Shown here: positions 48,157 through 56,632 of the stretch, in pieces
Position numbering within the stretch: position 1 is the stretch's first letter
Layout: every line of letters starts with the position of its first letter
Assembly (NCBI GenBank): GCA_963816315.1
Contig: CAWFJZ010000029.1
Location: 62,001-126,000, forward strand
DNA from: CADEEN01 sp963816315
GTDB lineage: Bacteria; Pseudomonadota; Gammaproteobacteria; Burkholderiales; Burkholderiaceae_C
Direction of reading: 5' to 3'
Length of the DNA stretch: 64,000 bases
Program-made: the position numbers and the translations under genes
Notes under the pieces: generated by a model
Databases searched by the model: none
What the model was told of the DNA's origin: nothing
Seen by the model: the letters and a program-made list of their open reading frames with translations, nothing else

Positions 48157-50100
48157 ATGCACCGGATGACGCGAAAGTTCAGGCGGCGCGCCTGGCGCAT
48201 CCCAGCGTGCGCGCTGGCGACGCTCGCTTTGCTTTTGATGCTCATGCTCTTCGATCCGGGCGGCTGGGCGATGCGCACGCGCGAACGCGTGTTCGACGCT
48301 CTCATTCTCGCGACTCCGCGCGCTGCGCAACAGATGCCGGTCATGGTGATCGACATCGATCGCACCGCACTCGATCGGCTCGGCTCCTGGCCGTGGCCGC
48401 GCCCCTTGATTGCGAAGCTGATCGATGGGGCGGCATCGCAAGACGCGCGCGTGATCGCCATCGACATGCTGCTCGCCGAGGATCGCGGCGACGCAAGCGC
48501 CGCCGGCACGCCAGGCGACCTGGAGCAACTTTCGAAATCTGTCGCGCACGCGAAGACCGTGCTCGGCCTGGTGCTCGATCCGTCGCGATCGGATCCGGGG
48601 CCGCAAGGCCCGCCGTTGCTGGTGCAAGAAGGCGACGCGCGCGTCGGTGACATGCTTGGCGCCTCCGGCGTCACCGGGCCGGTCGGCACGCTGCGCGACG
48701 CGGCGCGCGGGCTCGGCGTCCTGACGCTGCCGACGATCGATGGCGAACCGGTGCGCGCGGCGCCGCTGCTCGCGGCGGGCGGAGGCGATATTCACGCAGG
48801 ACTGGCGCTCGAGGCGCTGCGCGTCGCGACCGGCGAAGGAAATCTCGTGATCGATGCGCGCCGCAAGATCTTGCGCGTCGACAAGCATTCAATTGCCCTG
48901 GCGCCCGACGCCACGATTCGCCTGTGGCCATCGACAGCCGAGCATCGAGCGGCGCGCACCATTCGCGCCACCGACTTTCTCGAAAACCCATCGGCGTGGC
49001 GCGAACAACTGGCGGGCAAGATCCTGTTGATCGGCGCAAGCGCTCCGGAAGCAGGCGGGTTGCGGCCGACCGCTGCCGATCCCTTCATGCCCTCCATGCA
49101 GATTCAGGCCGATGCGATCGAGCAATTGATCGCCGGCCGCGCGCCGATGCGGCCCGCGCGCGCGCTTGTTTGGGAAACATGCGCCGCGATTCTTGGTGCG
49201 CTGACAGCGCTTGTCGCGGTGATGCGGCAGTCGCCCGCGCGCGCCGCATTGACCGCGCTCGGTCTTGTCGCGCTCGCGATCGGCGCGAGTTTCGCGTTCT
49301 GGCGCAGCGCGGATTGGCTGGTCGATTCGCTCTGGCCGAGCCTGGCCGTTCTCGCCGCTTGGCAGGCCGCAAGTCTTGGCGCCTTCGTCGACAGCCGCGC
49401 GCGCCGCCTCGCGCTCGAGCGCAGCTTCGCCACGCGCCTGCCGCCGGAAATCGTCGCGCGGCTCGCCGCCAATCCCGACGAGATGAAACTGGCCGGCGAA
49501 GAGCGCGAGGTCACGGCGCTGTTCACCGACATCGAGGGCTTCACCCCGCTCACCGAGCGCATGCCGGCGCAGGAGCTCGTGGCGTTGCTCGACCGCTATT
49601 TCGATTGCGTCTGCGGCATCGTCATCGCCCATGGTGGCATGGTCGACAAGATCGTCGGCGACGCCGTGCATGCCTTGTTCAACGCGCCGCTGGATTTGGC
49701 CGACCACGCCGACTGCGCCATCGAATGTGCGCTGGCCATTGCGCGCGCGACGCAGGAGTTTTGCGCGCGGCCGCAGAACAGCGCCCATTGCTTGGGCCGG
49801 ACGCGCATTGGCGTCGAAACCGGCCGCGCGATTCTTGGCGATGTCGGCGCCAGCGGCAAACTCGACTACACCGCGCACGGCAGCACGATCAATCTCGCGG
49901 CAAGGCTCGAAGCGGCGAACAAACAGTTCGGATCTTCGATCGCGGTGGGACCCGGCTGTGTCGCCGCTTCGCGTCGTCACGAATTTCGCGATCTCGGGGT
50001 ATTCGAACCTTTTGCCGGTTCGCCGCCAGTGATCGCCAGAGAACCGATCGCGCTGACACTGAAGTCTCTCGCATTCGCGGGGACTTCAGCGTTGCCCTAA
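48157..50100 (+). CDS. CHASE2-domain class III nucleotide cyclase
   Basis: 647 residues from ATG 48157 (a second ATG lies 3 codons on). One N-terminal membrane helix, a periplasmic CHASE2 sensor (about 50-330, with VMVIDIDRTALDRLGSWPWP), three membrane helices (about 340-420), then a cyclase domain: metal motif ALFTDIEGFT near 456, VDKIVGDAVHALF near 495 and YTAHGSTINLAARLE. Both metal aspartates and the transition-state Asn and Arg are present, so it looks active, probably as an adenylate cyclase. Convergent and overlapping by 4 bases with the FecR gene. Confidence 0.9.
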   Translation: MHRMTRKFRRRAWRIPACALATLALLLMLMLFDPGGWAMRTRERVFDALILATPRAAQQMPVMVIDIDRTALDRLGSWPWPRPLIAKLIDGAASQDARVIAIDMLLAEDRGDASAAGTPGDLEQLSKSVAHAKTVLGLVLDPSRSDPGPQGPPLLVQEGDARVGDMLGASGVTGPVGTLRDAARGLGVLTLPTIDGEPVRAAPLLAAGGGDIHAGLALEALRVATGEGNLVIDARRKILRVDKHSIALAPDATIRLWPSTAEHRAARTIRATDFLENPSAWREQLAGKILLIGASAPEAGGLRPTAADPFMPSMQIQADAIEQLIAGRAPMRPARALVWETCAAILGALTALVAVMRQSPARAALTALGLVALAIGASFAFWRSADWLVDSLWPSLAVLAAWQAASLGAFVDSRARRLALERSFATRLPPEIVARLAANPDEMKLAGEEREVTALFTDIEGFTPLTERMPAQELVALLDRYFDCVCGIVIAHGGMVDKIVGDAVHALFNAPLDLADHADCAIECALAIARATQEFCARPQNSAHCLGRTRIGVETGRAILGDVGASGKLDYTAHGSTINLAARLEAANKQFGSSIAVGPGCVAASRRHEFRDLGVFEPFAGSPPVIAREPIALTLKSLAFAGTSALP

Positions 50101-50720
50101 CTCACCATCGCCATCGCGCGGGCGATTTTCGGTGCACCCCAGGTGCGTGGCGCTTCTGGAGGATCGCCGACATTGGTGATCGTCGTGCCTTCACCGGCCG
50201 TCAAGGTCACGCGTTTGCCCGTGGCTTCGACCTCGACCACACCGCGCTCGACGAAGACGCCGAAGCCATCGATCTCGCCCATGAAGAACTTCGTGCCGCG
50301 CACTGCGATCACCGCGAAGGGTGAGGTCACGGTCAGTCCGCCCTTCCTGGACGGATCGGCGCGGTCGAGCAGCAACGCACCCGAACCGAGGTCGAGATGG
50401 CCGCCGCCATCGACAACCGTACGGTCGATCTTCAGTTTCGCACGCGCGCCGAGCATGAGTTTGTTGCCGTTGGCGAGCGTGACGCCAAGCCGCGAATGCT
50501 CGCCGGTGCGCAGCAATTCATCGAGGAATACGGCATCGCGTTCGTTGAGCGGGCGCGTTCCCGGCCCCAATTCGGCGAACGCTATGCCGCGCACGGCGGC
50601 CACTTGGCCGGCGGCGGCTTGGGCGAAGGCGGAGCGCACGCCGACGAGCGTGAAGACGGCCGCCGCGGCAAGCCCAAGGCGGCGAGCCGGCAGCTTCGGG
50701 GCCAGGGACTTGTTTGACAT
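50097..50720 (-). CDS. exported FecR-domain protein
   Basis: 207 residues from ATG 50720 (MSNKSLAPK). Signal peptide (RLGLAAAAVFTLVGVRSAFA) followed by a FecR-like beta domain: VRGIAFAELGPGTRPLNERD, LRTGEHSRLGVTLANGNKLM and FAVIAVRGTKFFMGEIDG. Stand-alone periplasmic FecR domains often accompany CHASE2 cyclases (established association, from memory) and may present a ligand to the sensor. Confidence 0.85.
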   Translation of the reverse strand: MSNKSLAPKLPARRLGLAAAAVFTLVGVRSAFAQAAAGQVAAVRGIAFAELGPGTRPLNERDAVFLDELLRTGEHSRLGVTLANGNKLMLGARAKLKIDRTVVDGGGHLDLGSGALLLDRADPSRKGGLTVTSPFAVIAVRGTKFFMGEIDGFGVFVERGVVEVEATGKRVTLTAGEGTTITNVGDPPEAPRTWGAPKIARAMAMVS

Positions 50721-50819
50721 GATGGACCTGCGACTGGCCATTATTGCTGTGAACAGAATTGGCGGCGACGCTTGTCGTTGAAAGGAGTCTCCTCACCCCG
50801 CGCCGCGCGGCGGTGCTGA

Positions 50820-50867
50820 AGCTCGACGACGTGTCGATCGACATCGGTGATCTTGCCGGTGCTGTAG
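50820..50867 (+). pseudogene. spliced 3' relic of a PP2C gene
   Basis: Bases 50820-50845 are identical to 47710-47735 of the phosphatase gene, and 50846-50867 match its last 22 bases (47936-47957, one mismatch), including the stop codon. About 200 bases between the two matched parts are absent. Upstream, LLTPRRAAVLKLDDVSIDI weakly resembles the phosphatase VTRALGGADTLELDDVSIDI. So this is the remnant of a second PP2C copy with an internal deletion. Confidence 0.75.
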
Positions 50868-50902
50868 AAATGCCTCTGAAGCCGACACACAGGAGCCTCA
50901 CC

Positions 50903-51086
50903 ATGCAACCCCCACTGAAGCTCGGATTTTTCATCCAGCCGGTGCACCCGCCACTGCGCGCCTACGGCGATGTGCTTCGCGAGGACCGCGAAGCGGTCGT
51001 GCTCGCCGATCGGCTGGGGCTCAGCGAGGCGCTCCATGGAACTCATGGCCAACGAGGTCTGGCCCCGGATCGCCGCGCATCGGTGA
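50903..51086 (+). pseudogene. internally deleted luciferase-like monooxygenase gene
   Basis: A proper start (AGGAG, ATG 50903) opens PPLKLGFFIQPVHPPLRAYG and EDREAVVLADRLGLSEAL, the N-terminus of LLM-class flavin-dependent oxidoreductases. At about 51030 the frame changes and SMELMANEVWPRIAAHR-stop follows, the C-terminus of the same family. About 270 middle residues are missing. Non-functional. Confidence 0.7.
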
Positions 51087-51112
51087 ACCGCAGGCCGCCG
51101 AGCCGGAGAGGA

Positions 51113-51733
51113 TCAGGGCGCACCGGCCCGGTCACCGAACCCGAAATCGAGCGCCAATGGCGGCTCGAAGCGGCAGTTCGGCTCGAACGCCAGCGAGCGT
51201 TTGAATTCGCCCAGCTCGTGGCCCTCGACCGACGCCGTCAGCGTGCCGGTGGGCTTGCCGGTCTTCGCCGACGCCAGCCTGCCTTGCTCGAACACCAGCA
51301 CCGCCGATTCGAAGCTGGCCTTCAGCGTCAGGCCGATCTTCACGGCGCGGCAATCGACGCCCAGCACGCTGAGCACGAGGCTCGGCTCGACCTTGGCGTC
51401 GATCTCATGCGTGGCCAGCTTCACCGTTTGCGGCGCGGGCGGCTGCGCGCTGCGGCTTTTCTCGATCGCCTGCCTGACCTTGCGCAGCTTCGACCAGCCC
51501 GCGAGCAGCATCACGTAGGGGTCGAACGACAGCGCCTCTTCGAGCTCGCGCGACAGCTCTTCGGGGCGCCATTCGCTGACCCTGCGGCCGAGCACCTTGG
51601 CGTGCTCGGAATCGATCTGTCCGAGGCGCAGCGACGCCTTGGCCTGCTCGTGCAGGGCCAGCAGGGCGCCGTCGCTTTGCAGCGTCATCAGGTCGATCAG
51701 GCGCGTGCCGGCCTTGACGTCGCTGGTGGTCAT
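51113..51733 (-). CDS. unknown protein coupled to the PASTA gene
   Basis: 206 residues, no signal peptide. N-terminal half is helical and charged (TLQSDGALLALHEQAKASLR, SFDPYVMLLAGWSKLRKVRQ); the C-terminal half is beta-like (KVEPSLVLSVLGVDCRAVKI, LAFEPNCRFEPPLALDFGFG). I recognise no family. Its start overlaps the stop of the PASTA gene (ATGA), so the two are translated together and probably act together. Confidence 0.65.
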   Translation of the reverse strand: MTTSDVKAGTRLIDLMTLQSDGALLALHEQAKASLRLGQIDSEHAKVLGRRVSEWRPEELSRELEEALSFDPYVMLLAGWSKLRKVRQAIEKSRSAQPPAPQTVKLATHEIDAKVEPSLVLSVLGVDCRAVKIGLTLKASFESAVLVFEQGRLASAKTGKPTGTLTASVEGHELGEFKRSLAFEPNCRFEPPLALDFGFGDRAGAP

Positions 51734-53943
51734 CGTCGAACTCCTTCGCGCGCTGAGGGTTGAGTGCGGTCGTGCGGGGCGTCGAGGTCGCCCCAGGCGC
51801 AGATCAGCGCCTCGATGGGTGCGCGCTCGACGCGCCATGCGATGCCTGCCGCGCGGGCATCGCCGTCGTCGGGTGCGTGCGTGATCGTCACCCGCGGCGT
51901 GGCGTCGGCGACGACGCGAAGCCTCACATCGGCTGCGCGGAACGGTGGCTTGAGGCAGGCGATGACCGCGGCGACCGCGGCCAGCGGCGAGAACAGCGCT
52001 GCCAGGGTTGGCGCCAGTGGCGGCTGCGCCGTCAAGTTCAACCCCGTGCCTTCGTCGGCGAAGCCCGTGAGCGATTGCGTCGTCACCCGCGGCGTGCCGA
52101 TCACGAACGGCAACCACGTCTCGACCTTGCAGACAACCACGCCCAGCCCCGCGCGCTCGGCCATCTTGGCGGCCTCGTCGCAGCTTTGCGTGACCACGTC
52201 CGGCACGGCGACGCGCGTGCGCAGCGTCAAATCGACCGCGCTGCGGGCGGCCACACGCGCGCCCGCGGACGGCCGTTGTTCGCTCACGAGCTTGATGCCC
52301 TCGCGGGGGCTCGCAGCGACGTGGCCCGTCGCCAGGCCGGCGGCCTCAATGGCGGCGCGCGCCTCGTCGAGCGGCTTGCCGAGGGTGTCGGGCACGATCG
52401 CTTCGAGCGCCGTCGCCAGCGCGACCACGGTGCCGACGGCCGACTTCGTGTTCGCCGCAGGGCGCTGCGAGACGATGCGCCGCATCGCAGGGCTGTCGTC
52501 GGCGTCGCTGCGCAAGCGGAATGCGCTCTGACCCAACACCCGTCGGCCATCTTCGAGCGTCATGCCAACCACATGCGGCACGGCGGCGACGCGCTCGGTG
52601 TCGAGTTGAACGGCACTGCCCGGCGCGACTTCGGCGCCCTCGGCCGGCGCCTGCCGGACGACGCGCCTGTCGCCGTCGCCCGCGTCCGGGCTGCCTCGCA
52701 GGCCGAGCGCCTGCAGGCGCTGCAGCGCCGGCGGCAGGTCGAGGCCGACCAGCTTCGGGACCTCGATGCCCTGGGCGGCAACCGCGCGCAGCGTCTGCGG
52801 CGCCTGCAGCAGCGTGCCGGGCGCGGGCGACTGCTCGAAGATGCGGCGCAACGGTCGATCGGCTGCGTCGATGCGAAGGCTGCAATCCAGGCTGGCGAAG
52901 CCGTGCTGCAGAGCCAGCTCCGCGGCTTCGCCGCAGGTGCGGCCGTTCATCGGCGGCACGCGCAACGCCAGCCGGATTCTGACGACGTCGCCCGGCGCCG
53001 CTTCGCTGCCGGGGCTCGGCGATTGGTCGCCGACGACACGCCCCCGCGGCGCGGCCGGACCGGACTTGCTGCCGACGAGCCTGGCGCTGGCGAGCGCCTG
53101 ATCGGCTGCGCCTTCGCCGAGTCCCACCAGCGCGGGCACCCTGACGCGCTCGATCGGCGTCCAGGCCGACACCGTCACGGGCTGGCCGGTCTGAGCGCCC
53201 GCCGCCGGCTGCTGGCGATGGATGCGTCCGGGAGGCCGGGTGCCGGCGATGGCCTCGCTGCCGCAGTCCAGACCCGACAGGCCGGCCGCGAGCACGCGCT
53301 GCCGGGCGTCGTCGCAGCTGCGACCGATCAGGTCCGGCACGGCATAGACGAGCGTCAGCCGAACTTCAGTTCCCGGCGCGACGTTGTCGCCGCCCCGCGG
53401 GCGTTGATCGGCGACGCGATGCCACGGCCGCAGCGGCGTGATCGACGAGCGCGGGCGCAGCTTCGCTTCGAGCACACGCCGTTCGGCGTCGAGCGCACCG
53501 AGGCCGACGACGCCGGGCACCTGCACCGTCACCGGCTGCGGTTCGTTTTTCTGCGGCTCGACCCTGGCGTTGACCAACGGGGCCGCGCGCGGGTAGGGCG
53601 CACCCGCCAACGGCTGCTGCGCGTTGATCCGGCCGCTGCCGACCTGGCCGGTGGCCTGGCCGACCTCGCAGCGGCCCAACCTCAGCTTGGCGGCTTCGAG
53701 CGCTTGGCTGGCCTGGGCACAAGTCTGGCCGATGATCGAGGGCACCGTCGGCGGCGACACTTGCGCTGCGGGAGGGCGCACCACCGCCGCCTTCGGCACC
53801 ACCGCCGCCGCGCCGGGCCTCGCGGCTGCGCCGTCCGGTTGCGCCGACGACGACGGCGCCAACACGAACAGCGCCGACGCGAGCAGCCACGCCGCGGCCG
53901 CCCATCGCGTCTGCGCCGGACCGAAGCGCTGGTCATCACGCAT
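51730..53943 (-). CDS. exported nine-repeat PASTA protein, membrane-anchored
   Basis: 737 residues from ATG 53943; an in-frame ATG 66 bases upstream lies before the hydrophobic N-terminus and is less likely. After the signal (WLLASALFVLAPSSSA) there are nine PASTA-like repeats of about 60-65 residues, each opening V-P--(V/I/L)G and containing a Q-P--G motif; repeats 1, 3, 5 and 9 each carry a Cys pair (as in QTC...GRC and RSC...LDC). A membrane helix (LAALFSPLAAVAAVIACL) and a 70-residue C-terminal tail follow. PASTA domains bind peptidoglycan fragments, classically on Ser/Thr kinases; here no kinase is fused. Confidence 0.8.
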   Translation of the reverse strand: MRDDQRFGPAQTRWAAAAWLLASALFVLAPSSSAQPDGAAARPGAAAVVPKAAVVRPPAAQVSPPTVPSIIGQTCAQASQALEAAKLRLGRCEVGQATGQVGSGRINAQQPLAGAPYPRAAPLVNARVEPQKNEPQPVTVQVPGVVGLGALDAERRVLEAKLRPRSSITPLRPWHRVADQRPRGGDNVAPGTEVRLTLVYAVPDLIGRSCDDARQRVLAAGLSGLDCGSEAIAGTRPPGRIHRQQPAAGAQTGQPVTVSAWTPIERVRVPALVGLGEGAADQALASARLVGSKSGPAAPRGRVVGDQSPSPGSEAAPGDVVRIRLALRVPPMNGRTCGEAAELALQHGFASLDCSLRIDAADRPLRRIFEQSPAPGTLLQAPQTLRAVAAQGIEVPKLVGLDLPPALQRLQALGLRGSPDAGDGDRRVVRQAPAEGAEVAPGSAVQLDTERVAAVPHVVGMTLEDGRRVLGQSAFRLRSDADDSPAMRRIVSQRPAANTKSAVGTVVALATALEAIVPDTLGKPLDEARAAIEAAGLATGHVAASPREGIKLVSEQRPSAGARVAARSAVDLTLRTRVAVPDVVTQSCDEAAKMAERAGLGVVVCKVETWLPFVIGTPRVTTQSLTGFADEGTGLNLTAQPPLAPTLAALFSPLAAVAAVIACLKPPFRAADVRLRVVADATPRVTITHAPDDGDARAAGIAWRVERAPIEALICAWGDLDAPHDRTQPSAREGVRR

Positions 53944-54061
53944 CGCATCAGTCTGCTTGCGCAAGCGCGGCAGGTCATCCTCCCGATCGATGACGTCTGT
54001 CCCGAGCACTCCGCTCGACGCTCATCCAAGACCGTCGCGGAGTCCTTCGACTTCACCCGCC

Positions 54062-54949
54062 TCAGGGGGTGAGCGAGGCCCTGGGCTCGTAGTCGAGCTC
54101 GAGCCGGTAGGCCAGCGCGATGAACAGGCTTTGCGCCAGCGCCATCGTGCTGGTCAGCGAACGGAAGCCGAAGGTGGCGTGGTCCTGCACCAGCAGCAGT
54201 GCGCTGGCGCCGTGCGCCAGCGGGCTCATGCGGCTGTCGGTGATCGCGATCAGCTTTGCACCTCGCTGCAGTGCCGCATGCTGGACGACAAGCGTCTCTT
54301 CGGCGTAGGGCGCGAACGAGACCGCGATCAGCACGTCGCCGGCGCGTGCCGAGCGCAGCTGGCCTTCGTGCATGCTGCCCAATGCCGTGACGAGCTGGAT
54401 GCGCTTGTCGGTGTGCTGCAGCGCGTAGTCGAGGTAAGCGGCGATCGGGAAGGAGCGGCGCGAGCCGGCGATCCAGATCGATTCGGCGGCGAACAGAAGA
54501 TCCACCGCCTTGCCGAACGAGCGGCCGTCGAGCTTGTTCTGCAGCTCCTGCATGCCGGCGCTGTTGCCGCTGAGGAACTCGCGCGCGATGTCGGCGCTCG
54601 ACAGGGTGCCCGAGCCTGCCTCGATGACCTCGCGGATGCGTGCCTGATAGTTGCGGCTCGGCGCGATCTGACGCGACAGCACGTCACGAAACACCTTCTG
54701 CATCTCGCTGAAGCCGGAGAAGCCGAAGTGCTTCGCAAAGCGCACCACCGCCGAGGGCTGCACGCCGCAGCGCTGGGCGACATCCTGGATGCCGTCCAGG
54801 CCGATGTGATCGCGATGCTCCTCGATGTAGCGCGCGATCAGCTTGAGCTGCTTCGAGAGCTGCTCGTAGTCGGCGGAGATCTGCTTGAGCAGCCGCTCGA
54901 CCGGGGAGCTTGCGGGGCCGGATGACATGGCGGGAAGGCGGTTGACCAT
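54062..54949 (-). CDS. MurR/RpiR-family transcriptional regulator
   Basis: 295 residues. N-terminal HTH_6 domain (IQDVAQRCGVQPSAVVRFAK, about 55-75) and a C-terminal SIS sugar-phosphate domain (GSRRSFPIAAYLDYALQHTD; VLIAVSFAPYAEETLVV). RpiR-type regulators sense phosphorylated sugars or cyclitols; IolR proteins of proteobacteria belong here. Its place at the edge of the cyclitol cluster suggests it controls that cluster (inference). A TAGAAT (-10-like) lies 9 bases before the ATG. Confidence 0.88.
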   Translation of the reverse strand: MVNRLPAMSSGPASSPVERLLKQISADYEQLSKQLKLIARYIEEHRDHIGLDGIQDVAQRCGVQPSAVVRFAKHFGFSGFSEMQKVFRDVLSRQIAPSRNYQARIREVIEAGSGTLSSADIAREFLSGNSAGMQELQNKLDGRSFGKAVDLLFAAESIWIAGSRRSFPIAAYLDYALQHTDKRIQLVTALGSMHEGQLRSARAGDVLIAVSFAPYAEETLVVQHAALQRGAKLIAITDSRMSPLAHGASALLLVQDHATFGFRSLTSTMALAQSLFIALAYRLELDYEPRASLTP

Positions 54950-55023
54950 CTCGATTTCATTCTAGCGGGCAGGGCGCAGAAACAGAAACGCGTTTTTTCC
55001 TTGTTGACTGCTTAGAACTTAAT

Positions 55024-55052
55024 TTGCAATCAGGTCGCCGGCTTCCTAGAAT
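55024..55052 (+). promoter_or_regulatory. predicted promoter of the reductase gene
   Basis: TTGCAA and TAGAAT are separated by 17 bases (4 of 6 and 5 of 6 consensus matches). The -10 element ends 6 bases before the ATG at 55059, so transcription would start at or beside the start codon, giving a leaderless mRNA. No Shine-Dalgarno sequence is present. Confidence 0.45.
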
Positions 55053-55058
55053 CGAGCG

Positions 55059-56298
55059 ATGGATCCCTTGGTGATCGTTGGTGCAGGACATGTCGGCGGG
55101 CGCGTCGCTCTCGCGCTGCGCGAGGCGGGTTGGGCCGGGCCGGTGCTGCTGGTCGGCGATGAAGACGAGCCGCCGTACGAGCGCCCGCCGCTGTCCAAGG
55201 GCTTGCTGCTCGGCGAAGCCTTCACCGCGACGCTCGCGCCGCCGACGCGCTATGCCGAGGCCGGTATCGAATGGCTGGCCGGCCGCCGGGTCGTGGCCAT
55301 CGATCGCAAGCAGGGCGCGGCCACGCTCGACAACGGGCGCCGCGTCGTCTATTGCGCTTTGCTGCTCGCCACCGGTGGCCGCGCGCGCCGGCTCGACGTT
55401 GCTGGGGCCGATCTGCCTGGCGTGCTCACCTTGCGCACGCTCGGCGACGCCCGCGCGCTCGCGGCCCGGTTGACGCCCGGCGCGCACGTGGCCGTGATCG
55501 GCGGTGGGTTTATCGGCCTCGAGGTCGCGGCGTCGGCACGCCAGCGAGGCTGCGCCGTGACGGTGCTCGAAGCCGCGCCGCGCCTGCTCGGGCGCGCGGT
55601 GCCCGCCAGCATCGCGCTTGCAGGTTCAGGCGCTGCACGAATCGCGCGGCGTGGCGGTGCGTCTCGGCGTGCCGCCGATCGCCTTCGAACGAGCCGGTGA
55701 CGGATCGCGCGTGCGCCTGGCCGACGGTGGCGTCGTCGATGCAGACACGATCGTGGTCGGCATCGGCATCGTGCCGAACGTCGAACTTGCCGAAGAGGCG
55801 GGCCTGGCCTGCGCCAACGGCATCGTCGTCGATGCGCAGCTGCGCACGTCCGACCCGCGCATCTTCGCGGCCGGCGACGTGGCAGTCTTTCCGAGCGCGT
55901 TGTCCGGCCGCACGCTGCGCCTGGAGAGCTGGCACAACGCCGAGGACCAGGCCCGCGTCGCGGCGGTCAACATGGCGGGCGGTCAAACGAGCGTCGGCGC
56001 GACACCGTGGTTCTGGTCCGACCAATACGATCACCAACTGCAGATTGCCGGCGATCCGTCTCTGGGCACGGTGGTCGCGACGCGCGACCTCGACTCGGGT
56101 GCGCAGATCCATTTTCACCTCGGGGCGGCGGGCCGCATCGTCGGCGTCGCCGGCTTCGGGCCGACCCAGGCGCTGGCCAAGGAGTTCAAGCTTGCGCGCA
56201 TGCTGTTCGAGCATGGCGTGCACAGCGATGCCGCGACACTCGCCGATCCGGCGACGAAGCTCAAAGCGCTGCTGGCGGCTGCGCGCGCAGCTGCCTGA
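55059..56298 (+). CDS. FAD-dependent ferredoxin reductase, MocF-like (one frame break)
   Basis: About 412 residues. FAD motif LVIVGAGHVGGRVALALREA at the start, PPYERPPLSKG near 50, NAD motif AVIGGGFIGLEVAASARQRG near 148, IFAAGDVAVFP and ESWHNAEDQA later: the pattern of rubredoxin/ferredoxin reductases that feed Rieske systems. The frame breaks near 55612-55620 (span 3n+1). It should pass electrons from NAD(P)H to the adjacent Rieske ferredoxin; it corresponds to MocF of the rhizopine demethylase. Confidence 0.85.
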
Positions 56299-56323
56299 TG
56301 TCCTTGGCGAGCGCGCGTGCGCT

Positions 56324-56632
56324 TCAGACCTCGATCTGAATGCGCCCGCCCACGACCTTGGCGGGGTAGGTCTTCAGCGCAACGCACACCGGCGCGCCCA
56401 ACGGCCGGCCGTCGCGGATGTCGAAGCGGCCGTTGTGCTTGGGGCATTCGATGACGTGCTCCATCACCAGGCCGTCGCAGAGGTGCACACCTTCATGCGT
56501 GCACAGGCCGTCGCTGGCATAGACCTTGTCATCGACACGGTAGATCGCGAAGGTCTTGCCGCCGTGGTCGAAGCGCGTCACGTCCTCGTCGTCGATGGCA
56601 TCGAAGGCGCCGGCATCGATCCAGTTGCTCAT
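56324..56632 (-). CDS. MocE-type Rieske [2Fe-2S] ferredoxin
   Basis: 102 residues. Rieske ligands are CTHEGVHLCDG (Cys-x-His) near residue 44 and CPKHNGRFD (Cys-x2-His) near 63. Size and motif order fit MocE-type soluble Rieske ferredoxins, which carry electrons to a membrane hydroxylase. Overlaps the downstream end of the desaturase-like gene by 4 bases (that gene lies upstream in transcription), so both are coupled. Confidence 0.9.
   Translation of the reverse strand: MSNWIDAGAFDAIDDEDVTRFDHGGKTFAIYRVDDKVYASDGLCTHEGVHLCDGLVMEHVIECPKHNGRFDIRDGRPLGAPVCVALKTYPAKVVGGRIQIEV

Noticed and set aside
48157..50100. Class III cyclase as a defence signal generator
   Set aside because: CHASE2 sensor, membrane helices and FecR neighbour point to ordinary environmental signalling.
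51760..54072. 770-residue open frame opposite the PASTA gene
   Set aside because: It is Arg-rich and repetitive only because it mirrors the PASTA repeats; no signal, start context or domain.
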